The notes under the pieces: generated by a model
The model's input: only the letters and a program-made list of their open reading frames with translations
The model's database searches: none
What the model was told of the DNA's origin: nothing
Part shown: piece after piece, positions 24,301 to 36,300 of the stretch
How the letters are laid out: every line of letters starts with the position of its first letter
Position numbering within the stretch: the stretch's first letter is position 1
Source: an uncultured cyanobacterium
Lineage (GTDB): Bacteria; Cyanobacteriota; Cyanobacteriia; PCC-6307; Cyanobiaceae
Direction: 5' to 3'
NCBI GenBank assembly: GCA_903858015.1
Contig: CAIOGZ010000032.1
Location: 1-64,000 of the forward strand
DNA length: 64,000 nt
Made by a program: the position numbers and the translations under genes

Positions 24301-27300
24301 ATTGAGCTGCGCCTTGAGGCCACCGGGGTAGCGCCGATCGCGGGAGGGATCACCGCCCACCACCTGCGGGCTCGAGGCCGAGGCCACCCCCTGGCTGAGC
24401 ACGGTGATCTCGCGGAAGCCGGTGCCGGCCTCGTCGAAGCGGGCCTCCCCGTCGCCGTCGAGGTCCTGGGCGCGGCTGGTGTTGAGGTAGAGGGCGCTGC
24501 CGGGGATCGTGGTGTTGATGCTCGCCACCACCCGGCCGGTGGAGGCCTCGCTGGTGGGCTCGCCGGCGTAGAAGAGCTGCTCGACCAGATCCCAGCCGCC
24601 GGCCTCCACCACATCGCCGACGGTGCCCAGCAGATGGATCTGCTGGGGCTGGACCCCGGCCGGCATCGGGGCGCCGCTGAAGCTGATGAAATCGAATGGG
24701 CCCGCCGGCTCCTGGCCGGCCAGGGTCCCCGTTGTCCGCTTGCTGAGCGGCAGGGTGAGGCGTCCGTCCGCGTCGCGGTCGACCCAGATCAGATCGTGGC
24801 GCCAGGGGTAGGTGCCGGCGGCGACCGTGTACGAGAGGCTGGGGTGCGGCGGGCTGCCGAGCGGGTTCGGCACGTTGACCGTCCAGGCGCTGGTCAGGGT
24901 TACCGCCTGCGGCGCCGCGGCGCTGATCACCAGCTCGTTCTGATAGGCGCTCAGCAGGCCGTTGGGATCGCGGATCTGCAGGGCGGCGGCGCCATAGACG
25001 CCATTGGCGCCGAACAGGCCGTCGCCATCGAGATCGCTGCCCCAGATCGGCTGGGCCAGATCGATGCGCTCCTGGATCGTGCCGCCGGAGCTGATCAGCA
25101 GTTCGAGGCCGTCGTTGGGATTGCCGTTGAGGTCGAACCAGCGGCTGCTGCCGAAGCGGGTGCCGAGCAGCCCCAGCCCACGCCAGTTGTTCCAGCTGTC
25201 GGTGGCATCGCCGCTGGCGCTGATCGCGGTGATGCGGCGGATCTGGGCTTCGATGGCGGCCAGATCGGTGGCGCCATTCGGATCGCGGGCCAGGCCCTCG
25301 GGCACGCTGATGCGCTCGCTCGCCGAGAACACCGCCTTGCCGGGTTCGGCAACAAGCCGGTCCGGTGGCACGTTCTGCTCATCGATGTTGTGGCGGCCGA
25401 TCGCGTCTTCGCTGACATTGAGGAAGCGGGCCAGCACCTGATCGGTGTCGCGATCGATCAGCGACATCACCCCGACGCTGCTGTTGAACAGCTGGTTGGG
25501 GGCGTAGATCTGGCTCAGGGCGATCCAGATCTCGTTGCTGTTGAGCGGATCCTCGAGAATCGTTTTGTATTGCGCTTCCTCGGCGGAGCTGAAGGCGCTG
25601 CTGTTGCGGAAGCTCCAGTCGAGCGAGTCGAGCGGCGCCACAGCGATGCCGCTTCCCAGCGGGGCCGTGGTCGGCAGGCTGGTCTCGAACCGGGCCACGT
25701 ACTGCCGCAGCAGGTTGATCGCCTGGGCCGTGCCCAGATCGCTCACCAGCTGGTTGGTGAGATCGGCGATCGTCCAGCTGCGCCACTGCAGATCGATCGA
25801 ACCGAAACTGAGGCCGGCGGTGAGATACACCACATCGGTCTCGATCGGGTTGATGTCGAGGTCGTAGCGGATGTCGCTGCCGCCCCCCACCAGCTCCACC
25901 TGGCTGACGCTGAGATCGAGGGTGTAAAGCTCGCCGTTGATCGCGGTCTCGGTGTCGCCGAGGCGACGGCGGGTGCCATCGTGGGAGCCGGCGTAGAAGT
26001 TCCAGACCAGATCGGTACCGGCGCCGGGGGCCAGCTCCACCACCACGCCATCGGTGCTGCGGCGATTGAGCACGAAGCCGCGCGTTCCAGCAGCGCTGAG
26101 CTGGATGCCGTTGGCATCGCTCAGATTGCCAGTGGGAGCGTTGTTGAGGCCGTCGATCAGGGCGGCTGCGGTTCCCTCGTTGACGCCATCGCCGTCGAGA
26201 TCGCCCAAGGGCTGGTTCTTCCAGCTTTCGAGCGACGCGAACAGATCCGTCTCGCTCACCGGCCGCAGGCGATGACCCACCACGATGTCGCTGTCGATGC
26301 CGCCCACCAGCCGGTCGAAGCCGAGCGAGCGCCCATTGGTGGGGGTGTTGTTGAGCGAGAGCAGGAACTCCTGCGCCGTGGGACGACCTTCAACTGGCCC
26401 AACTGGGCCGAAGAGCCGGAAGCCATCGGCGGCGTCGACGCCGCGCTCAGCGCCTTCCAACCCCTCCCCTGCGAACAGCACATCGGCGCCCAGGGCCCCG
26501 AACAGGGTGTCGTTGCCGGTGCCGCCCGCCAGCAGATCGAGGCCGGCGTAGTTCTGGCCGGGCCGGGCCCGGGTGATCAAGATCGGGTCGTCGGAATCGT
26601 CGCCGACAAGCTTGTCGTTGCCGCGTCCGCCGGAGAGCAGGTCGTTGCCGATGCCGCCGCGTGCCTCGTCGTTGCCATCGCCGCCGTAGAGCGCGTCGTC
26701 GCCATCGGTGAACTGCTCAATCAGGTTGAGCGTGGCTTGGTAGCCGTAGAGCACATCGTTACCCGTGCCGCCGAGCACCAGGTCGGCGCCGCTGCCGCCT
26801 TCGGCCAGGTCGGGGCCGCTGCCGCCGAACAGCCAGTCATCGCCGGCCTTGCCCTGCAGCCGGTCCTCATTCACCGGACTGGCCAGGTCGGGGCTGCCGC
26901 TGGGGTCGGCGTCGAGCAGCAGCAGCAGCTCCCAATGCTGGGCGGTGAGCTCGCTCCAGTGATCCACATCGAGCTTCGCCTGCAGCCAACGCAGGGCCGG
27001 GGGTTGGTCGGAAGCGGGGCTGCCGGGGAGGGAGAGGCCGAGCGGGCCAGCGCCAAACAGCTCGGCCAGCACGAACGTCTCGGCATTGCGGAAGTCGCCG
27101 TTGCCAGTGGGCTGGCCGGTGCGGTGCGTGAACAGCGCGGCAAAGCCGGAGACGGCCCCATCGAGGTCGTAGAGGTCGCCGAATAGCCAGTCGTCGCCGT
27201 CGTCGCCCACCAGCTGGTCCTTGCCGGAGCCGCCGATCTGCAGGTCGTCGCCGCTGCCGCCGAACAGCTCGTCGGCTCCTTGGGAGCCGGAGAGGGCGTC

Positions 27301-30300
27301 GTCGCCCTCGTTGCCATCGAGCTCATCGCTGGCGCTGCCGCCCTCCAGCTGGTCGTTGCCGGCGCCGCCCCGCAGCACGTCGGCCCCGGCCCCGCCGATC
27401 GCCCGGTCATGGCCGGCGTTGCCCTCGATCAGGTCGTCGCCCTCATCGCCGAACAGCCAGTCGGCGGCATCGCCGCCCTGCAGCTGGTCGTTGTCGACCC
27501 CGCCCATCAGCAGGTCTTCGTCGCTGCCACCCTCGAGTCGATCCTCGCCGGCGCCACCCTCGAGCGTGTCGCGGCCCGCCCCACCGCTGAGCTGATCGTT
27601 GCCGGTCTCGCCGCGGAGCAGATCCACCCCATCCTCACCCTGGAGGGTGTCGGCCCCGCTGCCACCGAACAAGCTGTCGGCCTCGCTGCCAGCCCGCAGC
27701 AGGTCGTTGCCGAGCCCGCCTTCCAGCAGATCGCTGCCGCTGCCCCCCTCCAGCAGGTCGTTGCCCTCCTCGCCCTGGAGGCGATCGTTGCCGGCATCAC
27801 CGCGCAGCTGGTCGGCGCCGCTGCCGCCCAGCAGCAGATCGTTGCCGAGATCGCCGATCAGAATGTCTTCGCCGCTGCCGCCTTCGAGCGTGTCGTTGGC
27901 GTCGTCGCCATCGATGCTGTCGTTGCCACTGCCGCCGCGTAGCAGATCGCCATCGGCACCGCCCTGCAGCTGATCGTCGCCATCGCCGCCCTCCAGCTGG
28001 TCGGCACCCTTGTCGCCGAACAGTCGGTCGTTGCCGGCCTCGCCATCGATCCGGTCGTTGTCGTCGCCGCCCTGGATGCGGTCGTCGCCGGCGCCACCGC
28101 GCAGCAGGTCGGCACCGGCCTCGCCGTAGATCAGGTCATCGCCGCCGCCGCCTTCCACCGTGTCGATGCCGGCACCGGCCGCGACCGTGTCCTGACCGGC
28201 CTCGCCCTCGAGGCGATTGGCGCCGGCATTGCCGACCAGCAGATCGTTGCCGTCGCCGCCCTTGAGGGTGTCGGCCTCGAAGCCGAGCACGGCAGCGGAG
28301 CTGCCGCTGCGAAAATCCTGCAGTGGCAGGCTGCCACCGGCGGCGGCGGAGCCCGCCACCAGCACGTCGTCACCGGCTCCACCCTCGAGCAGATCGATGC
28401 CGGCATCACCGAGCAAGGTGTCGGCCCCGGCGCCGCCGCGCTGGCTGTCGGCACCGGCTCCGCCCTCGATCCTGTCGTTGCCGTCGTTGCCCTCCAGCAG
28501 GTCGGCGCCCTGATCGCCGAGCAGGGTGTCGTTGCCGGCTCCGCCCTGGAGGCTGTCGTCGCCAAGACCAGCATCGGCGTGGTCATCGCCATCGCCGCCC
28601 TCTAAGCGGTCGGCGCCGGCCGCGCCGACCAGGCTGTCGTTGCCGGCATCACCGCGCAGCAGATCGGCGCCGTCCTGGCCTTCTAGCCGGTCGTTGCCCT
28701 CGCCGCCTTCAAGGCTGTCCTGGCCCGGGCCGCCCTGGAGTGTGTCGGCGCCAGCGTTGCCCCGCAGCAGGTCGTTGCCTTCATCGCCCTTGATCTGGTC
28801 GTTGGCGCTGCCGCCAGCGAGGCTGTCGTCGCCGCTGTTGCCGCGCAGCTCGAGGGCACGGCTCAACTGGGCGGCGTCGATGGCATCGTTGCCTTCACCG
28901 GCATCACCCTTGACGTTCTGGATGCCGGCGAAGCTCTCGCTCTGGCCGCCGGGGCCTTCGATCACGACGTCCTGGCCCTGCATGCGCAGGGTCATGGTCT
29001 CGGGACCATCGCTTGGATCGATGTTGCGTTCCTCGGCCCGCGGACCGATGTTCAGCAACAGCACCGTGGCGGCATCCGGGGCGGAGGCGTAGTAGGGCTT
29101 CGGCGGGGCGCCACCGGGTATCTCTACGCTGAACAGCTCGAATTCCGGTGTTTCGTAGATGGTGAACGACACCGAGAAGGGATCGATGCCTGCCTCGACG
29201 CCGATCGAGGCGGAGAGGGCGACGCGGATGGCGGCATCGAAGATCGCCAGCGGGTTGTAGCTGAAGTTGTCGAACAGCTCCTGGAAGCGCACCCGGCCGT
29301 CGCCGTTGGGGTCGTTGAGCTCGATCTCGAGGGTGCCGCGGATGTGGGCGTCACCGCGCACCTTGAGGATCGGCAGGCCGACGCTGACGCCACCGCTCAC
29401 CTCCAAGCGGATCTCGGCGCCGGCCCCGGGGTACTGACTGCCGTTGACGATGTTGCCGGGCTCGTCATCGAGCACGTAGAAGCCATCGGCGAGGGCCATC
29501 AGTTCGCCGGTCTCGATCAGACCCGCCAGGCCGGTGAGGTCGTAGCCGAGGATGGTGGGGCGGATGTAGGGGGTGATGCTGGCCCCCACCTCCAGATTCA
29601 CTGGCGGCGGAGCGTAGATCGGGCCGATGCTTTGGTTGAAGTCCCAGCTGGTGGAGAAACCCTGGATCTGCAGGCGGATCAGATCGAGCTCGTAGCGGCT
29701 GGCGGGATCGGTGCCCATCAGCAGGTTGATCAGCCGCGAGGAGGTGTAGGCGAAATCGAGGAAGGGGAAGGAGACTTCGGTCTGGCCGATATCCGGTGCA
29801 CTGAAGGCCGCCGTATTCAGGCCAACAGGGCCGCCATCGCCCATCGCGCCGCTCAGCACATCGACCGCGTCCTGCAGTACGCCCTGGGGCGAGCCTGGGC
29901 TGGGCGCGCTAGATCGCGTTTCGGCGTCGATCGTTTGGGTGCGGAAGATATTGAGGTTGGGCCCGCTAAAGGCGGGACCGGCCACGATCGTGTGCAGCTC
30001 GTCGGGCAGAAATAGCCAGGCGGGAATGCTGATCTGGTCCGAATCCTGGAGGCGGGCGACCGTATCCACCACATCATTGATGCCGTGGTAGAGGTTGACC
30101 CACTGGGTAACGGCACCATTCGGATTGCCGTCGATGCTCAGATCAATCAGGTTGTGCAGCTTGCCATCACCGAGCAGCTGCAGTCCGGCGATCGAAAACT
30201 CGGTTTCGAGCAGATCCACCACGGGCTCGAGCGGATCGAGGAAATACTCATTCAGGAACTGGGCGATCTTGACGAATGGGCCGCTGGCGGCCACCAGCTC

Positions 30301-33300
30301 TTCACCGAGATTGAGCTTGATATCGCCGGGACGAAAAACAAAGGGGGTGAGTGAGAAATTGAAACCTGAAGACCCCAGCTCGCCATAGCCACCAAATAAC
30401 ATCTCCCCATCGATGCTGACCACATCGCCCAGCGAGGCGGTGATCGTCGGATCGATCTCGAAGCCCACCTTGGCCAGCGGCTCGAGCTCCAGCTGGCCGA
30501 TGTCCGCCAGGGGCACCAGGCCCGTTCCAGGACCCTGGAGGTCGATGCCGAGCAGCAGCGCGCCGCTGAGGAAGGGATCGTCGGCGGCGGCCAGCGCGGG
30601 CGTAAGCCCCTCGGCCGCAGAGCCCACCCCGAGAATGTTGGTGTCGGAGCTGGCGGCCTCGAGTTCGAGGAAGCCGAGCCGACCGCGCAGGGGCTGGGTG
30701 CTCTGCAGGGTGGCGCCCACCAGCAGCTCGGGGCTACCGCCGGAAGTGCCGTCGAGCAGCAGGGCCATGTCGGCCGGCAGGCGGGAGCCGAGGTTCTGGC
30801 TGACGCCGGCGGCGGTGTCGAGCAGGAAGCTGGAGCCGAGATCGGGGGCGTTGGCATCGAAGGCGAAGCCGATCGAACCTTCGGCAAACAGGTTGAGATC
30901 GAAGCCACCGCTCAGCTCGAGGATGTCGCCGAGGCTGGTGTCGAAGTCGAGATCAATCGTGGTCGAAAGACCATTGAGCTTCAGGTAGAAGCGGTAGTAA
31001 TCGGGAGCATGTTCACCGAGGCGATTGGGATCGGCGCGTACATCGGTGAGGTAATCCCGGAGTGCCTGCAGGCGCGCCGCCCCAGTGCTACCCAGCCGCT
31101 CAAAGGCACCGAGCTGCGCAATCAGGTCAGGCCCGCTGAAGCTGCGATCGGCAGTATCGGTGGCGTTGCGGATCTGGCTTGCCGCGACCGCGCTGCCGTC
31201 GAGGCGTTCCAGGATGATCAGGTGCTCGTGGCCGCTGGCGGCGTCGAGCCGCTGCAGGATGGTGAACGGGGTAGCGAAAGCGGTGGCGGGAACGACCTTC
31301 TTGTAGCCATCGGGCAGCAGGATGGCGTCGTTATTGCCAAGGAAAATATGGGTGGTGCGGTCCTGCCCCTCAAGATCAAAGTCGCCGGAGAGTTTATAGT
31401 TGAGTGAACCAGCCGAGGCGTTGCTATAGCGGGCGCTGGTATCAAGGCGGATCAGCTTTTCGCCGCTGCCGGATGAATCGGCAACGCAGAAGTAGGCATC
31501 GAAGATCGGCCTCGAGCGCAGCTCCAGGCTCAGCACCTCCGGCAGCACGGCATCGATCCTGGGGATCAGATTCCAGGGCAGTACCTGCTCGCCCAGGCCG
31601 CGCAGATCGGCCAGGGCTTTTTCGGCCACGTCGAAGCTACCGGTGAAGCGCTTGATGTCCGCCCCCAGCTCCGGGGCGAAGGTCTTCATCAAGGGGTTAT
31701 CGGCAACGCCCGCTTCGATCGCGTTCTGCACGTTGTCGATCGTTTGCTCCAGCTGGGCCAGGATGAACAGCACCTGCTGCAGCCCGAAGCTGCCGCAGTT
31801 GAGCAGATCCCCTGTATCTTCCAGCGACTGAACCCCCTCCTCGTAGGCCTCTTGGAACGGTTCGAGGGTTTCCAAGGCGGCATCACCGAGCTGTTCGGCG
31901 AGGTCCAGCAGCAGTTCGGGGTTGAACTCCACAGCGGCATCGAAGCCGCTGGCCACCCCCAGCACGCCGCCGCCGAGGGCATGGCCGATGTCGACCAGCT
32001 CGGGGCGCAGGTAGCTGGTGCCGTTGCCGCCCTGCACCTGTAGATCCAGCCCCGCGGCGATGCCCGCCTGCAGCAGGGATTCGCCTGGTGCACTGCGGGC
32101 CGTCAGGCCGGCGAGGTTGACCTGGAGATCGGCGACATCCAGCCAGGCCCGGGCGAACAGCTCCGTGCCGCTGGCGTTGAGCTCGGCGAAGGCGCCGGGG
32201 TCGAGCCCCGCCGGCAGGGTGAAGGGGCTGCTGCCAGGGGCGGTATCGATGACGAAGAACTCGCCCACCGAGCGGGCGTCGAGGTCGAAGCCGAAGCCGA
32301 GCTGGGCATCGATATCGATGCCGATGCTCCAATCGGCGCTGATATCGAAGCCGGCGGGAAGGTTGATCTCGGCCAGTTCCGCCAGCAGGGCGCTGAGGCT
32401 CTGGTCGTCGCCGCCGGCGCTCCAGTCGAGACCGTCGCCGAAATCCAGCTCGAAGAGATAGAGCAGCGGCGTTCGCACGGCCGGGTCGTGCTCGGGGCAT
32501 TCGCCGGCGAAGGCATCGGGCGTGGCTCGCTCCACCAGGGTGAGGGTGATGTCCCCGAGGCCGGCGGCATCCATCGCCTGGTTGAAACGGGTCGCCCATT
32601 CATCCGGCGGCAGGATGCGATCGGTGAAGCTGCGCACCGTGTTGGCCACGGTGGTGAAGCCGTCGCCGACGTCGTCAAAGCTGAAGCCCAGGGCTGCCGC
32701 CACGGCGCTGATCACCGGATCGCCGCCGAGATTGCCCACCAGGGAATCCCGCAGCGCCTCGATCCGATCCGCCAGTCCGGTGAGCATCGCCAGCCAGTTG
32801 GCGGCTGTGAGGGCGCCTTCATCGAGACCGCAAAGGGCCCCATCGAGGGCCTCGGTCACGGCGTCGACGGCATCGCCGATCGCGTCGGCGGTCGAGCCGA
32901 GCGGGTTGCCAGCCAGCAGGAAATCAAGCAGCTGCTCAAGCTGCAGACTGAGGCTGCCGGCGGCGTTGGCGCTGATGTCGACATCGCGCAGGGGCACCAG
33001 CCCCTGGTCGGCGGCATTGGTCAGCGAGCCGTGGTGGAGATCCAGCGCCGCCGCGGCCTCCAGGCCCAGCAGGGAGCGGGCATCGGGCAGTTCGATCAGG
33101 GCGGTGGCCCGCAGGTCGGTGCTGGCGAGGCCGTCGGCGCGCAGCCGCATCCCGGCCGGCAGGGAGGCGATGTAGGTCTGGCTGGCCGGATCGCTGCCCA
33201 CCAGGCGCAGATCAAGGCTGATCCGCTCGCTGACCGGCGACCAGGTGCTGCCGGCGCCGCGCTCGAACAGATGGCGGCCAGCGGCCACCTGCTGCAGTTG

Positions 33301-36300
33301 CAGTTGCAAGGACTCGGGCCGCTCGTTACCGGTGCGGAACAACGCCAGATCGCCGAGCGGGTTGGGGTCGGCGCCGGGGGCATCGGCCAGGGAGAAGCTG
33401 AGCACTCCGCTGGCCGCGCTCACCCAGTTGGCGGGCAGATCGCTGCTGCTGAGCTTGAAGCGATCGGGCCGCTGCAGGCGGTCGAGACCGGCATCGAGGC
33501 GCAGTAGGGCTTCGGCGAACACCGGGTCGTATCCGGCGGGTGCGGTGTCGAAGCTCCAGAGGTCCTCCGGCTGGCGCTCCACCCAGCCGGCATAGGGCAG
33601 CACGCCGCGGCTGTCGACATAGAAGAGCTCGGCCAGATCGCCGCTGCGGCTGTCGTAGCCGGCGATCAGGCCGCCATTGATGCCGAAGTGGTAGCTGAAC
33701 TCGGCCTCATAGCCCTCGCCCACCGAACCCAGGGCCTCGAGCAGGGGGCTGCTGCCGAGGGAATCGCCGAGCAGATTGACCAGATCGGTGAGCCGCAGGG
33801 AGGTGCTGTCGCCGAAGCTGAAACCATCGCCGAAGTCGAGGCGGTAGACGTAGAGATCAGGCGGGCAGTCGAGGCTGGGCGGATCGACGATCAGGCCGCC
33901 CTGGATGGGCTCTTCAGCCTCGAAGGTGATCGCCACGAAACGGTTGGTCGGGACATTCAGCCGCGGATCACCGGGGGGGGCGGCGGCAACGCTGGGCAGG
34001 TAGAGATTGCGTGGATCATTTTCCGGCAGGATGCGGATGCGCAGATCGAAATCCAACGCCCCAACCTGATCATCACTGAACTGGTCGCTGAGATCGGCCG
34101 AGATCAGATCAAAGCTGCTGCCGGGGTTGTTGTATTGCAGCCGGTTGCCACCTGCGGGGGCGTCGTAGACGGCGAAACCGTTGCGGGCCGGATCCCATTC
34201 CAGCCAGAAGGTATCGGGCGTCTGATGCAATTGCTGCAGGGCTACGATATCGTTGATCGTGTAGTTGGCGATGCCATCAAGATCAACGACGCTCTGATAG
34301 CTCATCAGGGTGACCGCTTTGTTCGTGGTCCCACTGGCTTCAGGGTCCACGTCCGAATCCATCGCCGTGGTTGTCGGATCGGCATCGACATCATGCGGAT
34401 GCTCAAGGGCCAGCGAATGGGCCAGTTCATGCAGGGCGACACTCTTCCAGGCCTGCTCAATTGAATTGCCGTAGTACATCAAGCGTTCTTGCGTCGCTTC
34501 ATCATCGAAAGTGATCCCGCCCCAGTTGCGATCAATGGATCCTTCGTGAACCGTGCCAGGCTGGTAAACGCCCAGAGCTCCGGATTCCGATAATTTTGGG
34601 TCGCTGATTATCGTCAGATAGCCACTTGGGTAGAGACTGGGACTGGCCTTGATCAAGGCAGGGATATTGCCATTAACCAATCCAATTTCAGTGAATTTGG
34701 CAGGAATGAATTGCTCCGCATAGTCGAAGGCATCACGCCACCAATCCCGGGATTCATCCGAGGCACCACTGTCAAAAACATAGGGAATCTCGCCATCCGG
34801 TGCCGTGGTTGGTGAATACCAGTCGTACTTGGCAAGTGGGTAAGCAGGATCGCTGAATCCACCCTCTTTGATATAATCTAAGTTGTAGGTCAGCGACGCC
34901 GGGTTGATGCCGGTGCTGAACACGCTCCGGTCGGAGAAGGTCACCGCCACCCGGTTGCGGCCGAAGGCCCCGCTGGCGCCGACACTGTCGCCAAAGCTGT
35001 TCGCCGCCAGGTCGATCACCCAGGCGCCGCTCTGCTCGCGCACGCCGGTGCCGTTGTTGAGGTTGCGCCGGGGTGAGTTGCCATAGCGGTTGGCGAAGGT
35101 CAGGAGGTCGGCGTCGCTGAGGACCCCCTGGCTGACCAGCTCCAGCACGGCGCCACCAAGGCGAAGTTTGGCCAGATTGATGTTGGCCGCATCGTGCAGC
35201 TGCGCCGGGGTCAGCGGTGCGGCGCGATCGAAGCGCTCGTCGTTGAGGTTGTAGCTGTTGACCCCACCGGCATTGAACTGCTCCATCCGGTTGGTGGAGA
35301 GCAGCCATTCCTGCTCGGCCCGCTGCAGCAGGGTGCCGAGAGCCAGCCGGCCGGGGCTGCCGCTGGTCATGGCGGCCAGATCGGCCAGCATGCGGGCTTC
35401 GAGGCCAGGGCTGATCGACTGATCGTCGGTGGAGGCGATCAGCTCGATCGCCCGCAATTCCGGCAGGGCACCGCTGCCGCCGGAGGCGGCGAACGACTTC
35501 CAGGCATTGCGGATCTGCTGCTGGCGCGTCGCATCGAGTTCGTAGCGGCCGCTGGCGAAGTCGACCCTCTGCGCTACATCGGGCTGCTCGATCGTGGTCG
35601 CCCCGGCGCTGGGCCGGAAGAACTGCAGCTGCTGGCTGCGGGCGGCATCGCGGAACAACCTCAGCCGCCCGGGACCTGTGTTGCCGCTATCGGCCTGCAC
35701 CGTGAAGTAGTAATAGCCGCTGATCGGCTCACCGCCGCTGGTCTGCAGCGGGCGGGCCGGATCCAGCTGCGCCACCTGCACGCGCATCGCGTTGCTGAGT
35801 GCCGCGGCACTCACCTGCAGTGAGATGCTGCCGCTCGGGGCGGCGATAGTGGCGCTAAGGCGTGAGCCGCCGCTGGCGGCGTCGTAGAGGGCGAAGCCGG
35901 TGCGGTCCGCGTCCCAGGCCAGCCAGACGCTGCTTTCAGGCACGGTGGCGCCGGCGCCATTGCGCAGGACGAGGGCGTTGCCGGCATCGCCGATCGACAC
36001 CTCGAAACGACCGCCGGCATAGCCGAAGCTGCCATCGGCGAGCTTGATCACCCATTCCTCGCGGCCGCCGGCCGCGACGGCGCTGAACCGCTCCAGGGAG
36101 ACGTTCAGGTCGATGTCCTGGGCGGCGGGACGGTAAAGGCTGACGTCCTCGACCTTGATCCAGGAATCGGACGGGGAGGGATTGAAGTCGTCCGCACGGG
36201 TGAGGAACACCTGCGGCTGGATGCGGAGGTCCTCGTCGTCGCAGCAGCTGCTGGAGGGATTGGTGGGCCTGGCCAGCAGGCTGAGATGGATATCGAGGTT

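Noticed and set aside
23470-27186. A 1,238-codon open frame on the plus strand (also 2527-4473 and 8488-9954 plus)
   Set aside because: They lie opposite the giant gene. Stops are rare there because of high GC and Asp/Gly-rich coding on the other strand. Their translations are Gly/Ala/Gln/Arg-rich without domain patterns, whereas the minus frame shows clear RTX, PA14 and Calx-beta motifs.
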